Of a DNA stretch of 64,000 nt, positions 10,096-20,274 are shown in pieces; the stretch's first letter is position 1, and every line of letters starts with the position of its first letter. Origin of the DNA: Dehalococcoidia bacterium. Lineage in GTDB: Bacteria > Chloroflexota > Dehalococcoidia > Tepidiformales > Tepidiformaceae. Below the pieces are notes generated by a model that was given only the letters and a program-made list of their open reading frames with translations, had not been told where the DNA came from and did not search any database. The DNA lies in the NCBI GenBank assembly GCA_009841435.1, contig VXLW01000045.1, positions 1 to 64,000 on the forward strand, in the 5' to 3' direction. The position numbers and the translations under genes are program-made.

Positions 10096-10902
10096 ATGCC
10101 CAACAGTGACGTTGTCGAGGCGCTCGTCACCGCCATCAACTACGACCGCTTCGAAGACATCCAGGCGTTGCACGCCCCGGGCGTCGTGTTCCACTCGTTC
10201 CGCAGTCCGATGCTGCGTGACAGCGTAGCGGTCCGCGACTTCCACCACGAGTTGCTCGAGCGCTACGCCGACTGCACCTACACGGAAGTCGAGGCCGTCG
10301 AGGACGGCGGCGCCGTTGCCGTCCGCGCCACCATCGAGGCCAAGGGCTACGACTGGCGCGCCTTCCAGCAGCGCGTGCTCGACGTCAGCCGCGTCGAGGA
10401 CGACCTCATCGTCGACCGCCGCCTCTACGGCATGATGCGGGACATCGAGCTCGACAAACCCGCCCTCGCCGCAATGGACGCCGCCAACGCCTTCCGCGGC
10501 GGCTCCGCCCGCTCCACCCGCAGGCTTGTGCGCGGCCTCTACGAGAAGCTCATTGCCTCCGAGCGCGACGAGGCGTCCGAGTCCCTCGACGAGAAGGTCA
10601 CCCTCATTGATTCCGTCTACGGGATCGTTTCCGGGGTCGATGCAGTCCTCGACCTGCTCGAGGCGACACCCCGACCCGCCTTCGGCTACCCCCGTCTGAC
10701 GGCCGTCGTCGCCGGCGAGAAGGATGCCGCCGTCGAGATCGCGATCGACCCCGCCCGCCCCCGCATCGCCGACTGGGTGCGGGTCGTCGAGGGCAAGGTG
10801 CTGGTCATCGAACGGCACTGGATGCTGCGCGAGATCGGTATCAACCCCTTCGTCGAATACGCTCGCGACCGGCACCGCCGCCAGGTGATCCTGCCGAAGT
10901 AG
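10096..10902 (+). CDS. tandem SnoaL/NTF2-like protein
   Basis: Protein of 268 aa that reads as two NTF2-like cone-barrel units. The first covers about residues 1-125 (VVEALVTAINYDRFEDIQAL, FHSFRSP, VRDFHHELLERY) and the second about 155-255 (SLDEKVTLIDSVYGIVSGVD, VVEGKVLVIERHWMLREIG). No catalytic residues can be assigned; members bind small hydrophobic ligands or act as isomerases or hydrolases. A GAGGTG Shine-Dalgarno precedes the ATG and a TACAAT box lies about 30 bp upstream. It is divergent from pepN and 54 bp ahead of ilvC, so it may share that operon, although a metabolic link to branched-chain amino acid synthesis is not evident. Confidence 0.6.
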   Translation: MPNSDVVEALVTAINYDRFEDIQALHAPGVVFHSFRSPMLRDSVAVRDFHHELLERYADCTYTEVEAVEDGGAVAVRATIEAKGYDWRAFQQRVLDVSRVEDDLIVDRRLYGMMRDIELDKPALAAMDAANAFRGGSARSTRRLVRGLYEKLIASERDEASESLDEKVTLIDSVYGIVSGVDAVLDLLEATPRPAFGYPRLTAVVAGEKDAAVEIAIDPARPRIADWVRVVEGKVLVIERHWMLREIGINPFVEYARDRHRRQVILPK

Positions 10903-10956
10903 ACCACCCGACCGCCGCGCTCTCCGCCGCGGCCCACCATCACAAGGAGTGCCCGC

Positions 10957-11955
10957 ATGGCCACGATGTACTACGACGACGACGCCGATCTGGGGCTGCT
11001 GAAGGACCGCAAGATTGCGGTCATCGGGTTCGGCTCCCAGGGCCACGCCCACGCCCTCAACCTGCACGACTCCGGACTCGACGTGCGCGTCGGCCTCTAC
11101 CCGGGGTCACGCTCCTGGAGCTCGGTCGAGGAGTCGGGTCTGCGCGTTGGCACGGTCGAGGACGTCTCCCGTGAGGCCGACGTGATCATGGTGCTCATCC
11201 CCGACCACCTGCAGCGCGACGTCTACGAGAAAGCCATCGAGCCCGGCCTGGCCGAAGGCAAGATGCTGATGTTCGCCCACGGCTTCAACATCCACTTCCA
11301 GCAGATCGACCCGCCCGACTTCGTCGATGTGACGATGATCGCCCCCAAGGGCCCCGGCCACCTCGTGCGCCGCGTGTTCACCGAGGGCGGCGGCGTGCCC
11401 TGCCTGCTGGCCGTGCACCAGGACGCCAGCGAGGTCGCCTCGCAGCTCGCGCTCGCCTATGCCAAGGGCATCGGCGGCACGCGCGGCGGCGTCCTTGAGA
11501 CCACCTTCCTTGAGGAGACGGAGACCGACCTCTTCGGCGAGCAGGTCATCCTCTGCGGGGGCCTCTCTTCGCTCATCAAGGCCTCCTTCGAGACGCTGGT
11601 CGAGGCCGGCTACCAGCCCGAGAGCGCCTTCTTTGAGACCATGCACGAGCTCAAGCTCATCGTGGACCTCATCTACGAGGGCGGCCTCGCGAACATGCGC
11701 TACTCCATCAGCGACACCGCTGAGTACGGCGACTACAGCCGCGGCCCCCGCATCATCACCGACGAGACCCGCGCCGAAATGCGCCGCATCCTCGAGGAGA
11801 TCCAGACCGGCAAGTTCGCCAAGGAGTTCATCCTGGAGAACATGTCCGGCCGCGGCAGCTTCCTCGCCATGCGCCGCCGCGATGCCAACCACCAGGTGGA
11901 GCAGGTGGGTGCGGAGATGCGCGGCATGATGTCCTGGCTCAACGAGGGCAACTAG
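10957..11955 (+). CDS. ilvC: ketol-acid reductoisomerase, class I
   Basis: Enzyme of 332 aa that isomerises and reduces acetolactate or acetohydroxybutyrate in valine, leucine and isoleucine synthesis, using NAD(P)H and Mg. The Rossmann motif is [18 protein letters not shown] near residue 20, and the C-terminal knotted domain contains the metal-ligand segments [16 protein letters not shown] and [19 protein letters not shown]. Length fits the short class I form. AAGGAG lies seven bases before the ATG. The partner genes ilvB, ilvN and ilvD are not in the window. A strong hairpin follows the stop. Confidence 0.96.
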   Translation: MATMYYDDDADLGLLKDRKIAVIGFGSQGHAHALNLHDSGLDVRVGLYPGSRSWSSVEESGLRVGTVEDVSREADVIMVLIPDHLQRDVYEKAIEPGLAEGKMLMFAHGFNIHFQQIDPPDFVDVTMIAPKGPGHLVRRVFTEGGGVPCLLAVHQDASEVASQLALAYAKGIGGTRGGVLETTFLEETETDLFGEQVILCGGLSSLIKASFETLVEAGYQPESAFFETMHELKLIVDLIYEGGLANMRYSISDTAEYGDYSRGPRIITDETRAEMRRILEEIQTGKFAKEFILENMSGRGSFLAMRRRDANHQVEQVGAEMRGMMSWLNEGN

Positions 11956-12005
11956 CCCCCACCGGCTCCTGCCGGTCCGCTAACGTCCGGTCTTTACGCA
12001 ACAAG

Positions 12006-12030
12006 AAGGGGTGGCCTCAGGCCACCCCTT
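12006..12030. terminator. bidirectional terminator between ilvC and dppF-like gene
   Basis: A perfect 11-bp stem (AAGGGGTGGCC with GGCCACCCCTT) around a 3-nt loop lies 50 bp after the ilvC stop and 26 bp after the stop of the convergent ABC ATPase gene. Because the stem begins with AA and ends with TT, it can act on both strands, though the U-tract is short. Confidence 0.8.
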
Positions 12031-12055
12031 CCGTTTCGGTTCCGTGAGCCGCGCG

Positions 12056-13090
12056 CTAGACGCGGTGGCACCAGACCCAGTGTTCCTTGCCGCCGGTGCC
12101 GACGTTGCGCCACTCGGGGATTTCCTCCCGGCACTGGTCGACGGCGATCGGGCAGCGCGTGTTGAACACGCAGCCGGGCGGCGGCGACAGTGGGCTGGGC
12201 ACGTCGCCAAGGAGAATGATGCGTTCCCGCTCGCGCTCCACATCGGGGTCCGGAATCGGAACCGCCGAGAGTAGCGCCTTCGTGTAAGGGTGCAGCGGGT
12301 CGTCGAAAATCGTGTCGCGGTCGGTCAGCTCCATGATGTGCCCGAGGTACATCACGGCCACGCGATCGCTGATGTGGCGCACGACCGAGAGGTCGTGCGC
12401 GATGAACAGGTACGTAAGGTTGAACTCCTCCTGCAGGTCCTGCAGGAGGTTGATGATCTGCGCCTGGATCGACACGTCGAGCGCCGAGACGGGCTCGTCG
12501 CAGACGATAAACTCCGGCTCCACCGCGAGCGCCCGGGCGATGCCGATGCGCTGCCGCTGGCCGCCCGAGAACTCGTGCGGGTAGCGGCTGGCGAAGTACG
12601 GGTTCAGGCCCACCGTCTGCAGCAGGCTGTGAACGCGGTCGCGCTTCTCCTGCCCCCGCGCCAGGTTGTGGATGGTGATCGGCTCCGAGACGATCGACCC
12701 CACCGACATGCGCGGGTTCAGGCTCGCGTACGGGTCCTGGAAGATCATCTGCATGCGGCGCCGGTAGTTCCGCAAGGAACGACCCCGCACTTGCGTCAGG
12801 TCCGTACCCCCGAAGTTGACGCTGCCGGCGGTAGGCCGGTTCAGCTGGAGGATGGCCTTGCCGGTTGTGCTCTTACCGCACCCCGACTCGCCCACGAGAC
12901 CCAGGGTCTCGCCGCGCTTCACGTTGAAGGTGACGCCATCGACCGCCTTCACATCGGCTACGCGCCGCTGGAAGATCAGGCCCGCTGTTACAGGGAAGTA
13001 GACCTCCAGGTCCTCGACCTCAAGGAGGGCGTCTCCCGCCCCGTTGCTCATACCGGGTGCGGCCTCGGCGGTGCTAGCTTGTTGCGACAA
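12056..13090 (-). CDS. oligopeptide/dipeptide ABC transporter ATPase, DppF/OppF type
   Basis: ATP-binding subunit of 344 aa. Walker A is [14 protein letters not shown], the signature [14 protein letters not shown], Walker [13 protein letters not shown], and the H-loop [14 protein letters not shown]. The C-terminal oligopeptide-transporter extension carries four cysteines ([15 protein letters not shown] and a final WCHR), which in characterised DppD/DppF proteins can bind a 4Fe-4S cluster. The start is probably TTG at 13090, seven bases behind GGGAGAGG, overlapping the upstream ATPase gene by 17 bp. No permease or solute-binding protein gene is adjacent, so these ATPases must serve components encoded elsewhere. 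Confidence 0.92.
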   Translation of the reverse strand: MSQQASTAEAAPGMSNGAGDALLEVEDLEVYFPVTAGLIFQRRVADVKAVDGVTFNVKRGETLGLVGESGCGKSTTGKAILQLNRPTAGSVNFGGTDLTQVRGRSLRNYRRRMQMIFQDPYASLNPRMSVGSIVSEPITIHNLARGQEKRDRVHSLLQTVGLNPYFASRYPHEFSGGQRQRIGIARALAVEPEFIVCDEPVSALDVSIQAQIINLLQDLQEEFNLTYLFIAHDLSVVRHISDRVAVMYLGHIMELTDRDTIFDDPLHPYTKALLSAVPIPDPDVERERERIILLGDVPSPLSPPPGCVFNTRCPIAVDQCREEIPEWRNVGTGGKEHWVWCHRV

Positions 13091-14075
13091 TTGGCCTCTC
13101 CCTTCCGACGTTCTGCCACTCCCAGCAGGCGGCCTGATGCTCGCCTTCGACCTGGGCCGTGTCAGGATACTGCGTGAGGCACTGGTCCGTGCGCCAATCG
13201 CACCGCGGATAGAAGCTGCAGCCCTCCGGCAGGTGCGCCAGATCGGGGGGCAGGCCCTCGATGGGGATCAGCTTCTCCTGCCGGTGCTCGTCGAGCCGCG
13301 GCACCGAATTCAGCAGCCCCACGGTGTAGGGGTGCTTCGGATTCGCGTACAGCTCGGCCGCATCCGCCCGCTCGATCACCTTGCCGGCGTACATCACGTT
13401 CACCCGGTCGGCGTAGCGGGCGACCACGCCCAGGTTGTGCGTGATGATGATGACCGCGGTTCCGAACTCGCGACTGAGCCGGGCCATAACCTCGAGGATC
13501 TGGGCCTGGATCGTCACGTCGAGCGCGGTCGTGGGCTCGTCTGCCAGCAGAATCTTCGGGTTGCAGCTCATCGCCATCGCGATCATCACGCGCTGGCGCA
13601 TACCCCCCGAGAACTGGTGCGGGTAGTCGTCGATGCGGCTGCGGGCGGCAGGAATACCCACCAGCTCCAGCAGCTCGACGGCCCGCTCCCGGGCGGCACG
13701 GCCGCGAAGGTCCTGGTGCAACTCCAGCGACTCCGTGATCTGCCGCCCGATCGTGAGCACGGGATTGAGCGACGTCATCGGCTCCTGGAACACCATGGCG
13801 ATGTCGTTGCCGCGGATGCGCCGCATCTCGTTCTCGTCGAGCTTCAGCAAGTCACGTCCCTGGAACATGATCTCGCCGGAGACAATCTTGCCTGGGGGCG
13901 AAGGGATCAGGCGGAGGATCGAAAGCGCCGAGACGCTCTTCCCGCAACCCGACTCACCCACAAGCCCCAGCGTCTCGCCCTCCTCCACTGAGTAGGACGT
14001 ACCGTCAACTGCTTTAACGACGCCCTCCTGCGTGTAGAAGTACGTCCGGAGGTCATTTACCTCAAGAAGCGCCAT
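13074..14075 (-). CDS. oligopeptide/dipeptide ABC transporter ATPase, DppD/OppD type
   Basis: ATP-binding subunit of 333 aa, partner of the following DppF-like protein. Walker A is [15 protein letters not shown], the signature [14 protein letters not shown], Walker [13 protein letters not shown], and the switch histidine is in [11 protein letters not shown]. The C-terminal extension has the four-cysteine pattern ([15 protein letters not shown] and then AACWEW). The ATG at 14075 is chosen because the family begins at [11 protein letters not shown] and an AAGGGGG site precedes it; longer frames run into the tRNA-Leu gene. The window holds only this ATPase pair of the importer. Confidence 0.92.
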   Translation of the reverse strand: MALLEVNDLRTYFYTQEGVVKAVDGTSYSVEEGETLGLVGESGCGKSVSALSILRLIPSPPGKIVSGEIMFQGRDLLKLDENEMRRIRGNDIAMVFQEPMTSLNPVLTIGRQITESLELHQDLRGRAARERAVELLELVGIPAARSRIDDYPHQFSGGMRQRVMIAMAMSCNPKILLADEPTTALDVTIQAQILEVMARLSREFGTAVIIITHNLGVVARYADRVNVMYAGKVIERADAAELYANPKHPYTVGLLNSVPRLDEHRQEKLIPIEGLPPDLAHLPEGCSFYPRCDWRTDQCLTQYPDTAQVEGEHQAACWEWQNVGRERPIVATS

Positions 14076-14147
14076 GACGCCCCCTTTCGCCTGACTCGGA
14101 TTTGCCTGCGCCACCCATTGACGAGAAACGGGCTCCCCATGCGGCCA

Positions 14148-14229
14148 TGGGGAAGAGGAGATTCGAACTCCTACGCCTTGCGGCACATGATCCTAAATCA
14201 TGCTCGTCTGCCAATTCCGACACTTCCCC
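14148..14229 (-). tRNA. tRNA-Leu (UAG)
   Basis: The reverse strand folds as a class II tRNA of 82 nt: acceptor GGGGAAG pairs with CTTCCCC, the anticodon stem CATGA/TCATG encloses loop TTTAGGA with anticodon UAG, there is a short variable arm around GCCGCAAGGC, and the T-arm has GTTCGAATC. The discriminator is A, as expected for leucine. CCA is not encoded. Confidence 0.93.
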
Positions 14230-14275
14230 GGCCCAATCCGGTTGGCGAACCATACCGGGAAGACCTTTCCGAAAG

Positions 14276-14351
14276 TGGTGAGCCGCGAAGGACTCGAACC
14301 TTCAACCTAGTGATTAAGAGTCACTTGCTCTGCCAATTGAGCTAGCGGCCC
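14276..14351 (-). tRNA. tRNA-Lys (CUU)
   Basis: A 76-nt reverse-strand cloverleaf: acceptor GGGCCGC with GCGGCTC (one G-U pair), D-arm GCTCAATTGGCAGAGC, anticodon stem AGTGA/TCACT around loop CTCTTAA (anticodon CUU), T-arm with GGTTCGAGTCC, discriminator A and an encoded CCA. It lies 46 bp upstream of the tRNA-Leu gene in the same direction, so both may be one transcript. Confidence 0.94.
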
Positions 14352-14429
14352 CGAGGTCGCGCGGAGTATACCCAAGCGCCTTCACGCGCGACAACAACTC
14401 GGAAACGTTTTGGAAACCCGGACCAGCCC

Positions 14430-15068
14430 TCAGACCGCGCCCTGCAGCAGCTCGATCACCTCGTCCACGGCCGCCACGCGCCAGTTCGCCCACGTCTCGC
14501 TCGTCCGCTGCCACTCCAGGTAGCGCTCGCGGCCTTCCGCCCGCGCCTGCTGGATCTCTTCCTCGCTCGGTTCATGCCCAAGGCGTTGCGCGATTGCCTC
14601 TGGACGCATGTCCCCCAGCACTTCGTAGAGCTGATCCATCTGCTCGTTCGCGAGGGCCGGCCGCTCGATGAAGTGGCCCAGCTCGACATGCTCGGCGTTG
14701 TAGAAGATGTACACGGGGATGGACTCGAACTCCCCGTCCTTCAGGTACTCGGCGATCATGTCCTTGTTCAGATCACGCTCGAAGATGCGCACTTCGATGC
14801 CCAGCGCCTCGGCGATACGAACCCCTACCGGCATTCCCCGGTAGACATCCGGGCACCAGTCCTCGCCGATGATCACCATGTGATCCGGCCCGTTCGGCTG
14901 CCCGGCCAGGTCACTCAAGGCGGCCTGCTGCTCCCCGCTGATTGCGAGGCTCCCGTAGTTGTCGTCGAACTGCTCCCGGTTGCGGATGCCCGACTCGATG
15001 TATTCCTGGTAGGTCTTGCCCGTCGCAAAGCGCTCGCGCGTGATGACGGATTCCGTTGCCTGAGCCAC
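14430..15068 (-). CDS. thioredoxin-fold protein with single active-site cysteine
   Basis: Protein of 212 aa. A thioredoxin-like core is seen at about residues 60-145: MVIIGEDWCPDVYRGMPVGVRIAE, then VRIFERDLNKDMIAEYL and ESIPVYIFYNAEHVELGHFIERP, the last with the conserved cis-proline. The CxxC pair is replaced by CPDV, leaving one cysteine, so a dithiol redox role is unlikely without a partner. The C-terminal 60 residues are helical and charged. The GTG at 15068 follows GGGGAGG. Proteins of this type are common in Chloroflexota and Actinobacteria as uncharacterised thioredoxin-family members. Confidence 0.7.
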   Translation of the reverse strand: MAQATESVITRERFATGKTYQEYIESGIRNREQFDDNYGSLAISGEQQAALSDLAGQPNGPDHMVIIGEDWCPDVYRGMPVGVRIAEALGIEVRIFERDLNKDMIAEYLKDGEFESIPVYIFYNAEHVELGHFIERPALANEQMDQLYEVLGDMRPEAIAQRLGHEPSEEEIQQARAEGRERYLEWQRTSETWANWRVAAVDEVIELLQGAV

Positions 15069-15124
15069 TGCGGCCTCCCCGGTCCTGTATCGCTTGCAGT
15101 CAGCCTATCGGCGGCGCGCTGACG

Positions 15125-15931
15125 CTACAACTCGCCCCGCTCGGACGCCTTCGCCCGTTCCCACAGCTCGTCCCGCGTGTCCATGTCCATCTCGTTCAGG
15201 TCCGGCGACTCCTGTGCGGCCAGGCGCTCCACGAGCCCGAAGCGGCGGCGGAACTTTCCGTTCGCGCGCCGCAGGGCCTGTTCCCCGTCGACGCCCATCG
15301 TCGCCGCGATGTGGGCGATCACGAAAAGCACGTCCCCGAACTCCTCCTCGCGGTCCTTCTCCGTCTCCGCCAGCGCCAGCTCCGCGATCTCCTCGGAGAG
15401 CTTCTCCAGCGGTCCGTGGATGTCCGGCCAGTCGAACCCCGCCCGGCGCGCCCGTCCCTGGATCGTCTGCGACTCCGCCAGCGCGGGCAGCGTCGCCGGC
15501 ACGCCTTCGAGGCGGGGCTTGTCGGGTCGTTCCTTCTGCTTCAGGACTTCCCAGCTCTCGCGCACGTCCTCCGCCGTCTCCGCCGTGGCGTCCGCGAACA
15601 CGTGCGGGTGCCGTGCGACCAGCTTCGCCGCGATGCGCGAATAGACATCGCCGAACTCGAATTCCCCCAGCCGCTCGGCCACCGCCGCGTGCATGAGCAC
15701 CTGCAGGAGCACGTCGCCGAGCTCCTCGGCGATAGCGTCCGCTTCCCCGGCGTCGATCGCCTCCAGCAGCTCGTAGGCCTCCTCCAGCAGGTGCGGCCGC
15801 AGCGATTCGTGCGTCTGCTCCCGGTCCCAGGGGCACCCCTCGGGCCCGTGAAGGCGGCGGATGATCGCTTCCAATGCCTCGAACTGGCGCAGGTCGTCGG
15901 GGATGGGGGACGGCTCCGGATCGGTGGCCAT
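15125..15931 (-). CDS. mazG: nucleoside triphosphate pyrophosphohydrolase MazG
   Basis: Protein of 268 aa with two MazG helical domains. The first has LHGPEGCPWDREQTHESLRP and the metal motif EEAYELLEAIDAGEADAIAEELGD (EExxE plus ExxD); the second has EEIAELALAETEKDREEEFGDVLF. It hydrolyses NTPs to NMP and pyrophosphate; in Escherichia coli MazG also lowers ppGpp. The ATG has no Shine-Dalgarno, but TAGACT lies six bases before it on the minus strand (15943-15938), so the message may be leaderless. The gene is divergent from argH with an 82-bp gap. Confidence 0.92.
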   Translation of the reverse strand: MATDPEPSPIPDDLRQFEALEAIIRRLHGPEGCPWDREQTHESLRPHLLEEAYELLEAIDAGEADAIAEELGDVLLQVLMHAAVAERLGEFEFGDVYSRIAAKLVARHPHVFADATAETAEDVRESWEVLKQKERPDKPRLEGVPATLPALAESQTIQGRARRAGFDWPDIHGPLEKLSEEIAELALAETEKDREEEFGDVLFVIAHIAATMGVDGEQALRRANGKFRRRFGLVERLAAQESPDLNEMDMDTRDELWERAKASERGEL

Positions 15932-16013
15932 GGGCGCAGTCTACGCGTCGCCGTTTCCCCGTCTGCGGGAGCCGCGGTAGGACAAAGCGCGTTCGCGTTG
16001 GACAATTGGATGC

Positions 16014-17390
16014 ATGAGCGAGGAACAGCGCACCTGGGGCGGTCGCTTCGAAGGGTCGATGGACGACCTCACGCGCGACTACACCGCTGGCGTCGACCGT
16101 GACCTCTACGAGCACGACATCGCCGGTTCGGTCGCGCACGCGCGCATGCTCGGCGCCACCGGCATCATCCCCGAGGGTGAGGCGGCAGCGATCGTCGCCG
16201 GGCTCGGCGCCGTGCTCGAACGCTTCCGCGCCGGCGAGGTCGAGTGGCGCCCCGACCTCGAGGACATCCACACCCACGTCGAGGTCTTCCTGCGTGACGA
16301 GATCGGCGCCGCCGCGGGGCGGCTGCACACCGCACGCTCACGCAACGACCAGGTTTCGCTGCTCAATCGCATGCTCGTGCGCCAGCAGTGCGACCTCGCC
16401 GCCGCCGGCGCCGAGGCGCTCATCGCCGCGCTCAGCGATCTGGCGCTGACCCATGCCGCCGACCCGATGCCCGGCTACACGCACCTCCAGCGCGCACAGC
16501 CGGTCACGCTCGGCCACCACCTGCTGGCCTACGGCGAGATGCTGCTGCGCGACCGCGACCGCTTCCGCGACTGCCGGGCCCGCGCGAACGTGATCCCGCT
16601 CGGTTCGGGCGCCCTTGCCGGCTCCCCCTACCCCCTCGACCGCGAGATGGTCGCCCGCGAGCTTGGCTTCGACAGCGTCTCGCGCAACAGCCTCGATGCC
16701 GTCGCCGACCGGGACTACGCCATCGAGTTCCTTGCCGCCTGCGCGATCACCCAGGTGCATCTCTCGCGGCTCGCTGAGGAGATCGTGCTCTGGTCGAGCG
16801 CCGAGTTCGCCTTCGTGCGCCTCCCCGACGCGTTCGCCACGGGGTCGAGCATGATGCCCCAGAAGAAGAACGCCGATGTCGCCGAGCTGGCCCGGGGCCG
16901 CTCCGGGCGCGTTCTCGGCGAGCTGGTGAACCTGTTGGCCAACCTGAAGGGCCAGCCCCTCGCCTACAACCGCGACCTGCAAGAGGACAAGGCCGCCATC
17001 CTCAACGCTGCCGCCGTCGTGGTCCCCACGCTGCACATCTTCGCGGCCATGGCGCCTGCCCTCGAATTCGATCTGGAGCGCATGCGCGAGGCTGCCTCCG
17101 GAGGCTTCTCCCTCGCCACCGACGTGGCCGACTACCTCGTACGGAAGGGCATGCCCTTCCGCGACGCCCATGCCGTCACCGGTGGCCTCGTGCGCGAGGC
17201 CGAGGAGCGCGGCTGCGAGCTCCACGAGCTCCCGTTCGACCGCTATGCGGAGGCCAGCGACCTCTTCGAGCCCGATGTCCTCGAAATTGACGTCGATTCC
17301 GCCCTCGCCGCCCGTGACGCTATCGGCGGAACCGCTCCCGCCCGCGTCCGCGAGGCTGCCGAGGCGTTGCGAACCGAGGCCGGCTCCTAG
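16014..17390 (+). CDS. argH: argininosuccinate lyase
   Basis: Enzyme of 458 aa of the fumarase/aspartase superfamily that splits argininosuccinate into arginine and fumarate, the last step of arginine synthesis. Seen are WGGRFEGSMDDLTRDY, the substrate-binding TARSRNDQVSLL, PGYTHLQRAQPVTLGHH and the superfamily signature GSSMMPQKKNADVAEL with the catalytic serine loop. The ATG is preceded by GACAAT at seven bases and no Shine-Dalgarno. The C-terminal stop shares CTAG with the stop of convergent mdh. argG and other arginine genes are not in the window. Confidence 0.97.
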   Translation: MSEEQRTWGGRFEGSMDDLTRDYTAGVDRDLYEHDIAGSVAHARMLGATGIIPEGEAAAIVAGLGAVLERFRAGEVEWRPDLEDIHTHVEVFLRDEIGAAAGRLHTARSRNDQVSLLNRMLVRQQCDLAAAGAEALIAALSDLALTHAADPMPGYTHLQRAQPVTLGHHLLAYGEMLLRDRDRFRDCRARANVIPLGSGALAGSPYPLDREMVARELGFDSVSRNSLDAVADRDYAIEFLAACAITQVHLSRLAEEIVLWSSAEFAFVRLPDAFATGSSMMPQKKNADVAELARGRSGRVLGELVNLLANLKGQPLAYNRDLQEDKAAILNAAAVVVPTLHIFAAMAPALEFDLERMREAASGGFSLATDVADYLVRKGMPFRDAHAVTGGLVREAEERGCELHELPFDRYAEASDLFEPDVLEIDVDSALAARDAIGGTAPARVREAAEALRTEAGS

Positions 17391-18325
17391 TCCAGCTGCG
17401 CGACCAGCCCCTTCGTCGCCTCCGCCGCCGCTACCACGCGCTCGCGCTCGTCGTCCGACAGCTCCAGCTCGAAGGTGCGCTGGATACCGCCCTCGCCGAG
17501 TTGCACCACCGTGCCCGAGAACACGCCCTCGATGCCGTACTCCCCCTGGTGCAGGGTCGAGCAAGGCAGCAGGCGCCGCTGGTCGAGCAGGATCGCCGTG
17601 ACCATCGCGATCGTCCCCGCCGAGGGGGCGTAGAAGGCGCTGCCGACCCGCATCAGCTCCGCGATCTCGGCCCCACCTCGCATCGTGCGAGCTACTACCT
17701 CGTCGACCTTGTCCGCCGGAAGCAGCTGTGTGAGCGGAACGCCCCCGACGCGGGTCTGTGAGACGACCGGGACCATCGTCGTGTCGGTGTGGCCGCCGAT
17801 GACGTAGCCGTGCACGTCCTGCGGCGAGACGCCGCAGGCGTCGGCGACGAAGTGCCGGTAGCGGGCGCTGTCGAGCGCGCCGCCCTGGCCGATCACCCGT
17901 TCGCGTGGGAAGCCGCTCGCCTCCAGGGCGACGTGGCACATGGCGTCCATCGGGTTCGAGAAAATGACGAGCACCGCGTCCGGCGAGGCCTTTGCCGCGT
18001 CCGCGACCTTGGCCCGCACGATCGCGGCGTTGCTGTTCAGCAGCTCCTCGCGGCTCATGCCCGGCTTGCGCGGGGCGCCCGCGGTCACGATCACTACGTC
18101 CGAACCGGCCGTCTCGTCCCAGCCGTCGGTGGCGCTGATAGAGGCGCTGAAACCGCTCCAGGCGGCCGCCTGCGACTCGTCCAGCGCCTTGCCGAAGTGC
18201 ATGGTGCCGGCGAACTGCGGATCGTCCTGCAGGACGACGTCGCAGATGTCGCGCTCGATGAGCCGCTGCGCCATGGCGCCGCCCGTCATGCCGGCGCCAA
18301 CGATCGTGACTTTCTTCCGTGCCAT
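17387..18325 (-). CDS. mdh: malate dehydrogenase, LDH-like
   Basis: NAD-dependent dehydrogenase of 312 aa that interconverts malate and oxaloacetate in the TCA cycle. The nucleotide loop is IVGAGMTGGAMAQRL. The active-site loop reads AGAPRKPGMSREELL, where arginine at the substrate-specificity position marks malate rather than lactate dehydrogenase; the catalytic pair is seen in ALDSARYRHF (Asp, Arg) and IGGHTDTTMVP (His). The ATG at 18325 follows AGAGGAAC; an in-frame start 102 bp earlier overlaps the lepA promoter. Together with the sdh operon at 33.6-37 kb it supplies two TCA enzymes. Confidence 0.94.
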   Translation of the reverse strand: MARKKVTIVGAGMTGGAMAQRLIERDICDVVLQDDPQFAGTMHFGKALDESQAAAWSGFSASISATDGWDETAGSDVVIVTAGAPRKPGMSREELLNSNAAIVRAKVADAAKASPDAVLVIFSNPMDAMCHVALEASGFPRERVIGQGGALDSARYRHFVADACGVSPQDVHGYVIGGHTDTTMVPVVSQTRVGGVPLTQLLPADKVDEVVARTMRGGAEIAELMRVGSAFYAPSAGTIAMVTAILLDQRRLLPCSTLHQGEYGIEGVFSGTVVQLGEGGIQRTFELELSDDERERVVAAAEATKGLVAQLD

Positions 18326-18438
18326 CGTGTTCCTCTCGAGGGTGCGAATTTGTGCCGGGAGACTAGCACGGGCCTTCCCTAAGGACCGCCGTCGCCGCGC
18401 GGCAAGCTCGCAATACCGGCAGCCCATACACTGAGGCT

Positions 18439-20265
18439 GTGGATCAGTCCCGCATCCGCAACTTCTGCATCATTGCCCACATCGACCACGGCAAGTCGAC
18501 GCTCGCCGATCGCTTCCTGGAGGTGACGGGCACGGTTGCCGTGCGTGCCATGGCCGACCAGGTGCTCGACACCATGGACCTGGAGCGCGAGCGAGGCATC
18601 ACCATCAAGGCCGCGGCTGCGCGCATGGCCTATCGCGGGACCGACGGCGAGGAATACCAGTACAACCTCATCGACACGCCCGGCCACGTCGACTTCACCT
18701 ACGAGGTCTCCCGCTCCCTGGCCGCCTGCGAGGGCGCCATCTTGGTGGTCGATGCCTCCCAGGGGATCGAGGCGCAGACGCTCGCGAACGTCTACCTCGC
18801 GCTCGACCAGGGCCTCACGCTCATCCCCGTCATCAACAAGATCGACCTGCCCCACGCTGAGACCGAACGCGTCGTCCACGAGCTCGAACGCGTCGTCGGT
18901 TTCTCCGAGGACGAGATCGTCCTCGCCAGCGCCAAGGAGGGCAGCGGCATCGCCGAGATCCTTGAGGCAATCCGCGAGCGCATCCCGCCCCCCGAAGGGG
19001 ATCGCTCGGGTGAGGTGAAGGCGCTCATCTTCGACTCCAAGTACGACGCCTATAAGGGCGTGCTCGCGCACGTGCGCGTCGTCGACGGCGGGATGCAAGG
19101 CCGCTCGGACCTGCGCCTGATGCAGACCGGCAAGACCTTCGAGCCGCTCGAATACGGCATCTTCGCCCCCGGCATGCAGCCGCTTGAGGGACTGGCGGCG
19201 GGCGAGGTCGGCTACATCGCGACCGGCCTCAAGGAGGTCGCCGACTGCCGTGTGGGCGATACCGTCACGCTTGCCGAGACGCCCGCGGCTGAGCCCCTCC
19301 CCGGCTACCGCCAGGCCAAGCCCATGGTCTTCGCCGGCATCTACCCCACCGATTCCGACCAGTACCAGGAGCTGCGCGAAGCGCTGGAGCGCCTCGCCCT
19401 CAACGACGCCTCGCTGGTATACGAGCCGGAGTCGTCGGCAGCGCTCGGGTTCGGGTTCCGCTGCGGCTTCCTCGGGCTGCTGCACCTCGAGATCGTGGTC
19501 GAGCGCCTTGAGCGCGAGTACGACCTCGGTCTCCTCACGACCGCCCCCAGCGTCGAGTACGAGGTCGAGTTGCGCTCCGGCGAGGTCGTCGCCATCGAGA
19601 ACCCCTCCCTCCTGCCCAACCCCTCGAATATCGAGGAGATCCGCGAACCCTGGGCCACCATCGACGTCGTCATCCCCAGCCGCCACATCGGCCAGGTGAT
19701 GGACCTCGTGACCAGCCGGCGCGGGCAGTTCCTGCGCATGGAGTACCTCGAACCGGAGAGCGACCTCGCCCCCGGCGAGGCGCGCGTCCTCCTCGCCTAC
19801 GAGATCCCGATGGCCGAGATCCTCGTCGACTTCTACGACACCCTGAAGGGCTCCACGAGCGGCTATGCCAGCCTCGATTACCAGCCAGCCGGCTACCGCG
19901 CCGCCTCGCTGGTCAAGGTCGATGTGCTCGTCAACGGCCAGGTCGTCGACGCCCTCTCTATCATCACCCATCGTGAAAATGCTTCCCGCGAGGGCCGCTC
20001 GCTCGTGCTGAAGCTGCGCAGTCTCATCCCCCGCCAGATGTTCGATGTGCCCCTGCAGGCCGCGATCGGTGGCCGTATCATTGCCCGCGAGACGGTTCGC
20101 GCGCTGCGCAAGAACGTCCTCGCCAAGTGCTACGGTGGCGACATAACGCGAAAGCGGAAGCTGCTTGAGAAGCAGGCCGAGGGCAAGAAGCGCATGAAGC
20201 GCGTCGGCAACGTGGAAATTCCGCAGGAGGCCTTCATGGCCGTCCTGCAGCTACGCGAGGACTAG
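18439..20265 (+). CDS. lepA: elongation factor 4 (LepA)
   Basis: Translational GTPase of 608 aa, the normal size for EF4, which rebinds post-translocation ribosomes and back-translocates or remodels them. The G1 loop is [10 protein letters not shown]3 DTPGHVDF, G4 NKIDLP; later come the EF-G-like domains ([16 protein letters not shown]) and the LepA-specific C-terminal domain ending in [16 protein letters not shown]. The GTG start lies six bases after TACACT (18427-18432) and has no Shine-Dalgarno, suggesting a leaderless message. A small RAM-domain gene follows after 9 bp. Confidence 0.97.
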   Translation: MDQSRIRNFCIIAHIDHGKSTLADRFLEVTGTVAVRAMADQVLDTMDLERERGITIKAAAARMAYRGTDGEEYQYNLIDTPGHVDFTYEVSRSLAACEGAILVVDASQGIEAQTLANVYLALDQGLTLIPVINKIDLPHAETERVVHELERVVGFSEDEIVLASAKEGSGIAEILEAIRERIPPPEGDRSGEVKALIFDSKYDAYKGVLAHVRVVDGGMQGRSDLRLMQTGKTFEPLEYGIFAPGMQPLEGLAAGEVGYIATGLKEVADCRVGDTVTLAETPAAEPLPGYRQAKPMVFAGIYPTDSDQYQELREALERLALNDASLVYEPESSAALGFGFRCGFLGLLHLEIVVERLEREYDLGLLTTAPSVEYEVELRSGEVVAIENPSLLPNPSNIEEIREPWATIDVVIPSRHIGQVMDLVTSRRGQFLRMEYLEPESDLAPGEARVLLAYEIPMAEILVDFYDTLKGSTSGYASLDYQPAGYRAASLVKVDVLVNGQVVDALSIITHRENASREGRSLVLKLRSLIPRQMFDVPLQAAIGGRIIARETVRALRKNVLAKCYGGDITRKRKLLEKQAEGKKRMKRVGNVEIPQEAFMAVLQLRED

Positions 20266-20274
20266 GAGCGAAAG

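Noticed and set aside
18379-19971. 530-codon antisense frame over lepA
   Set aside because: LepA is unambiguous on the plus strand; this is a codon-bias shadow.
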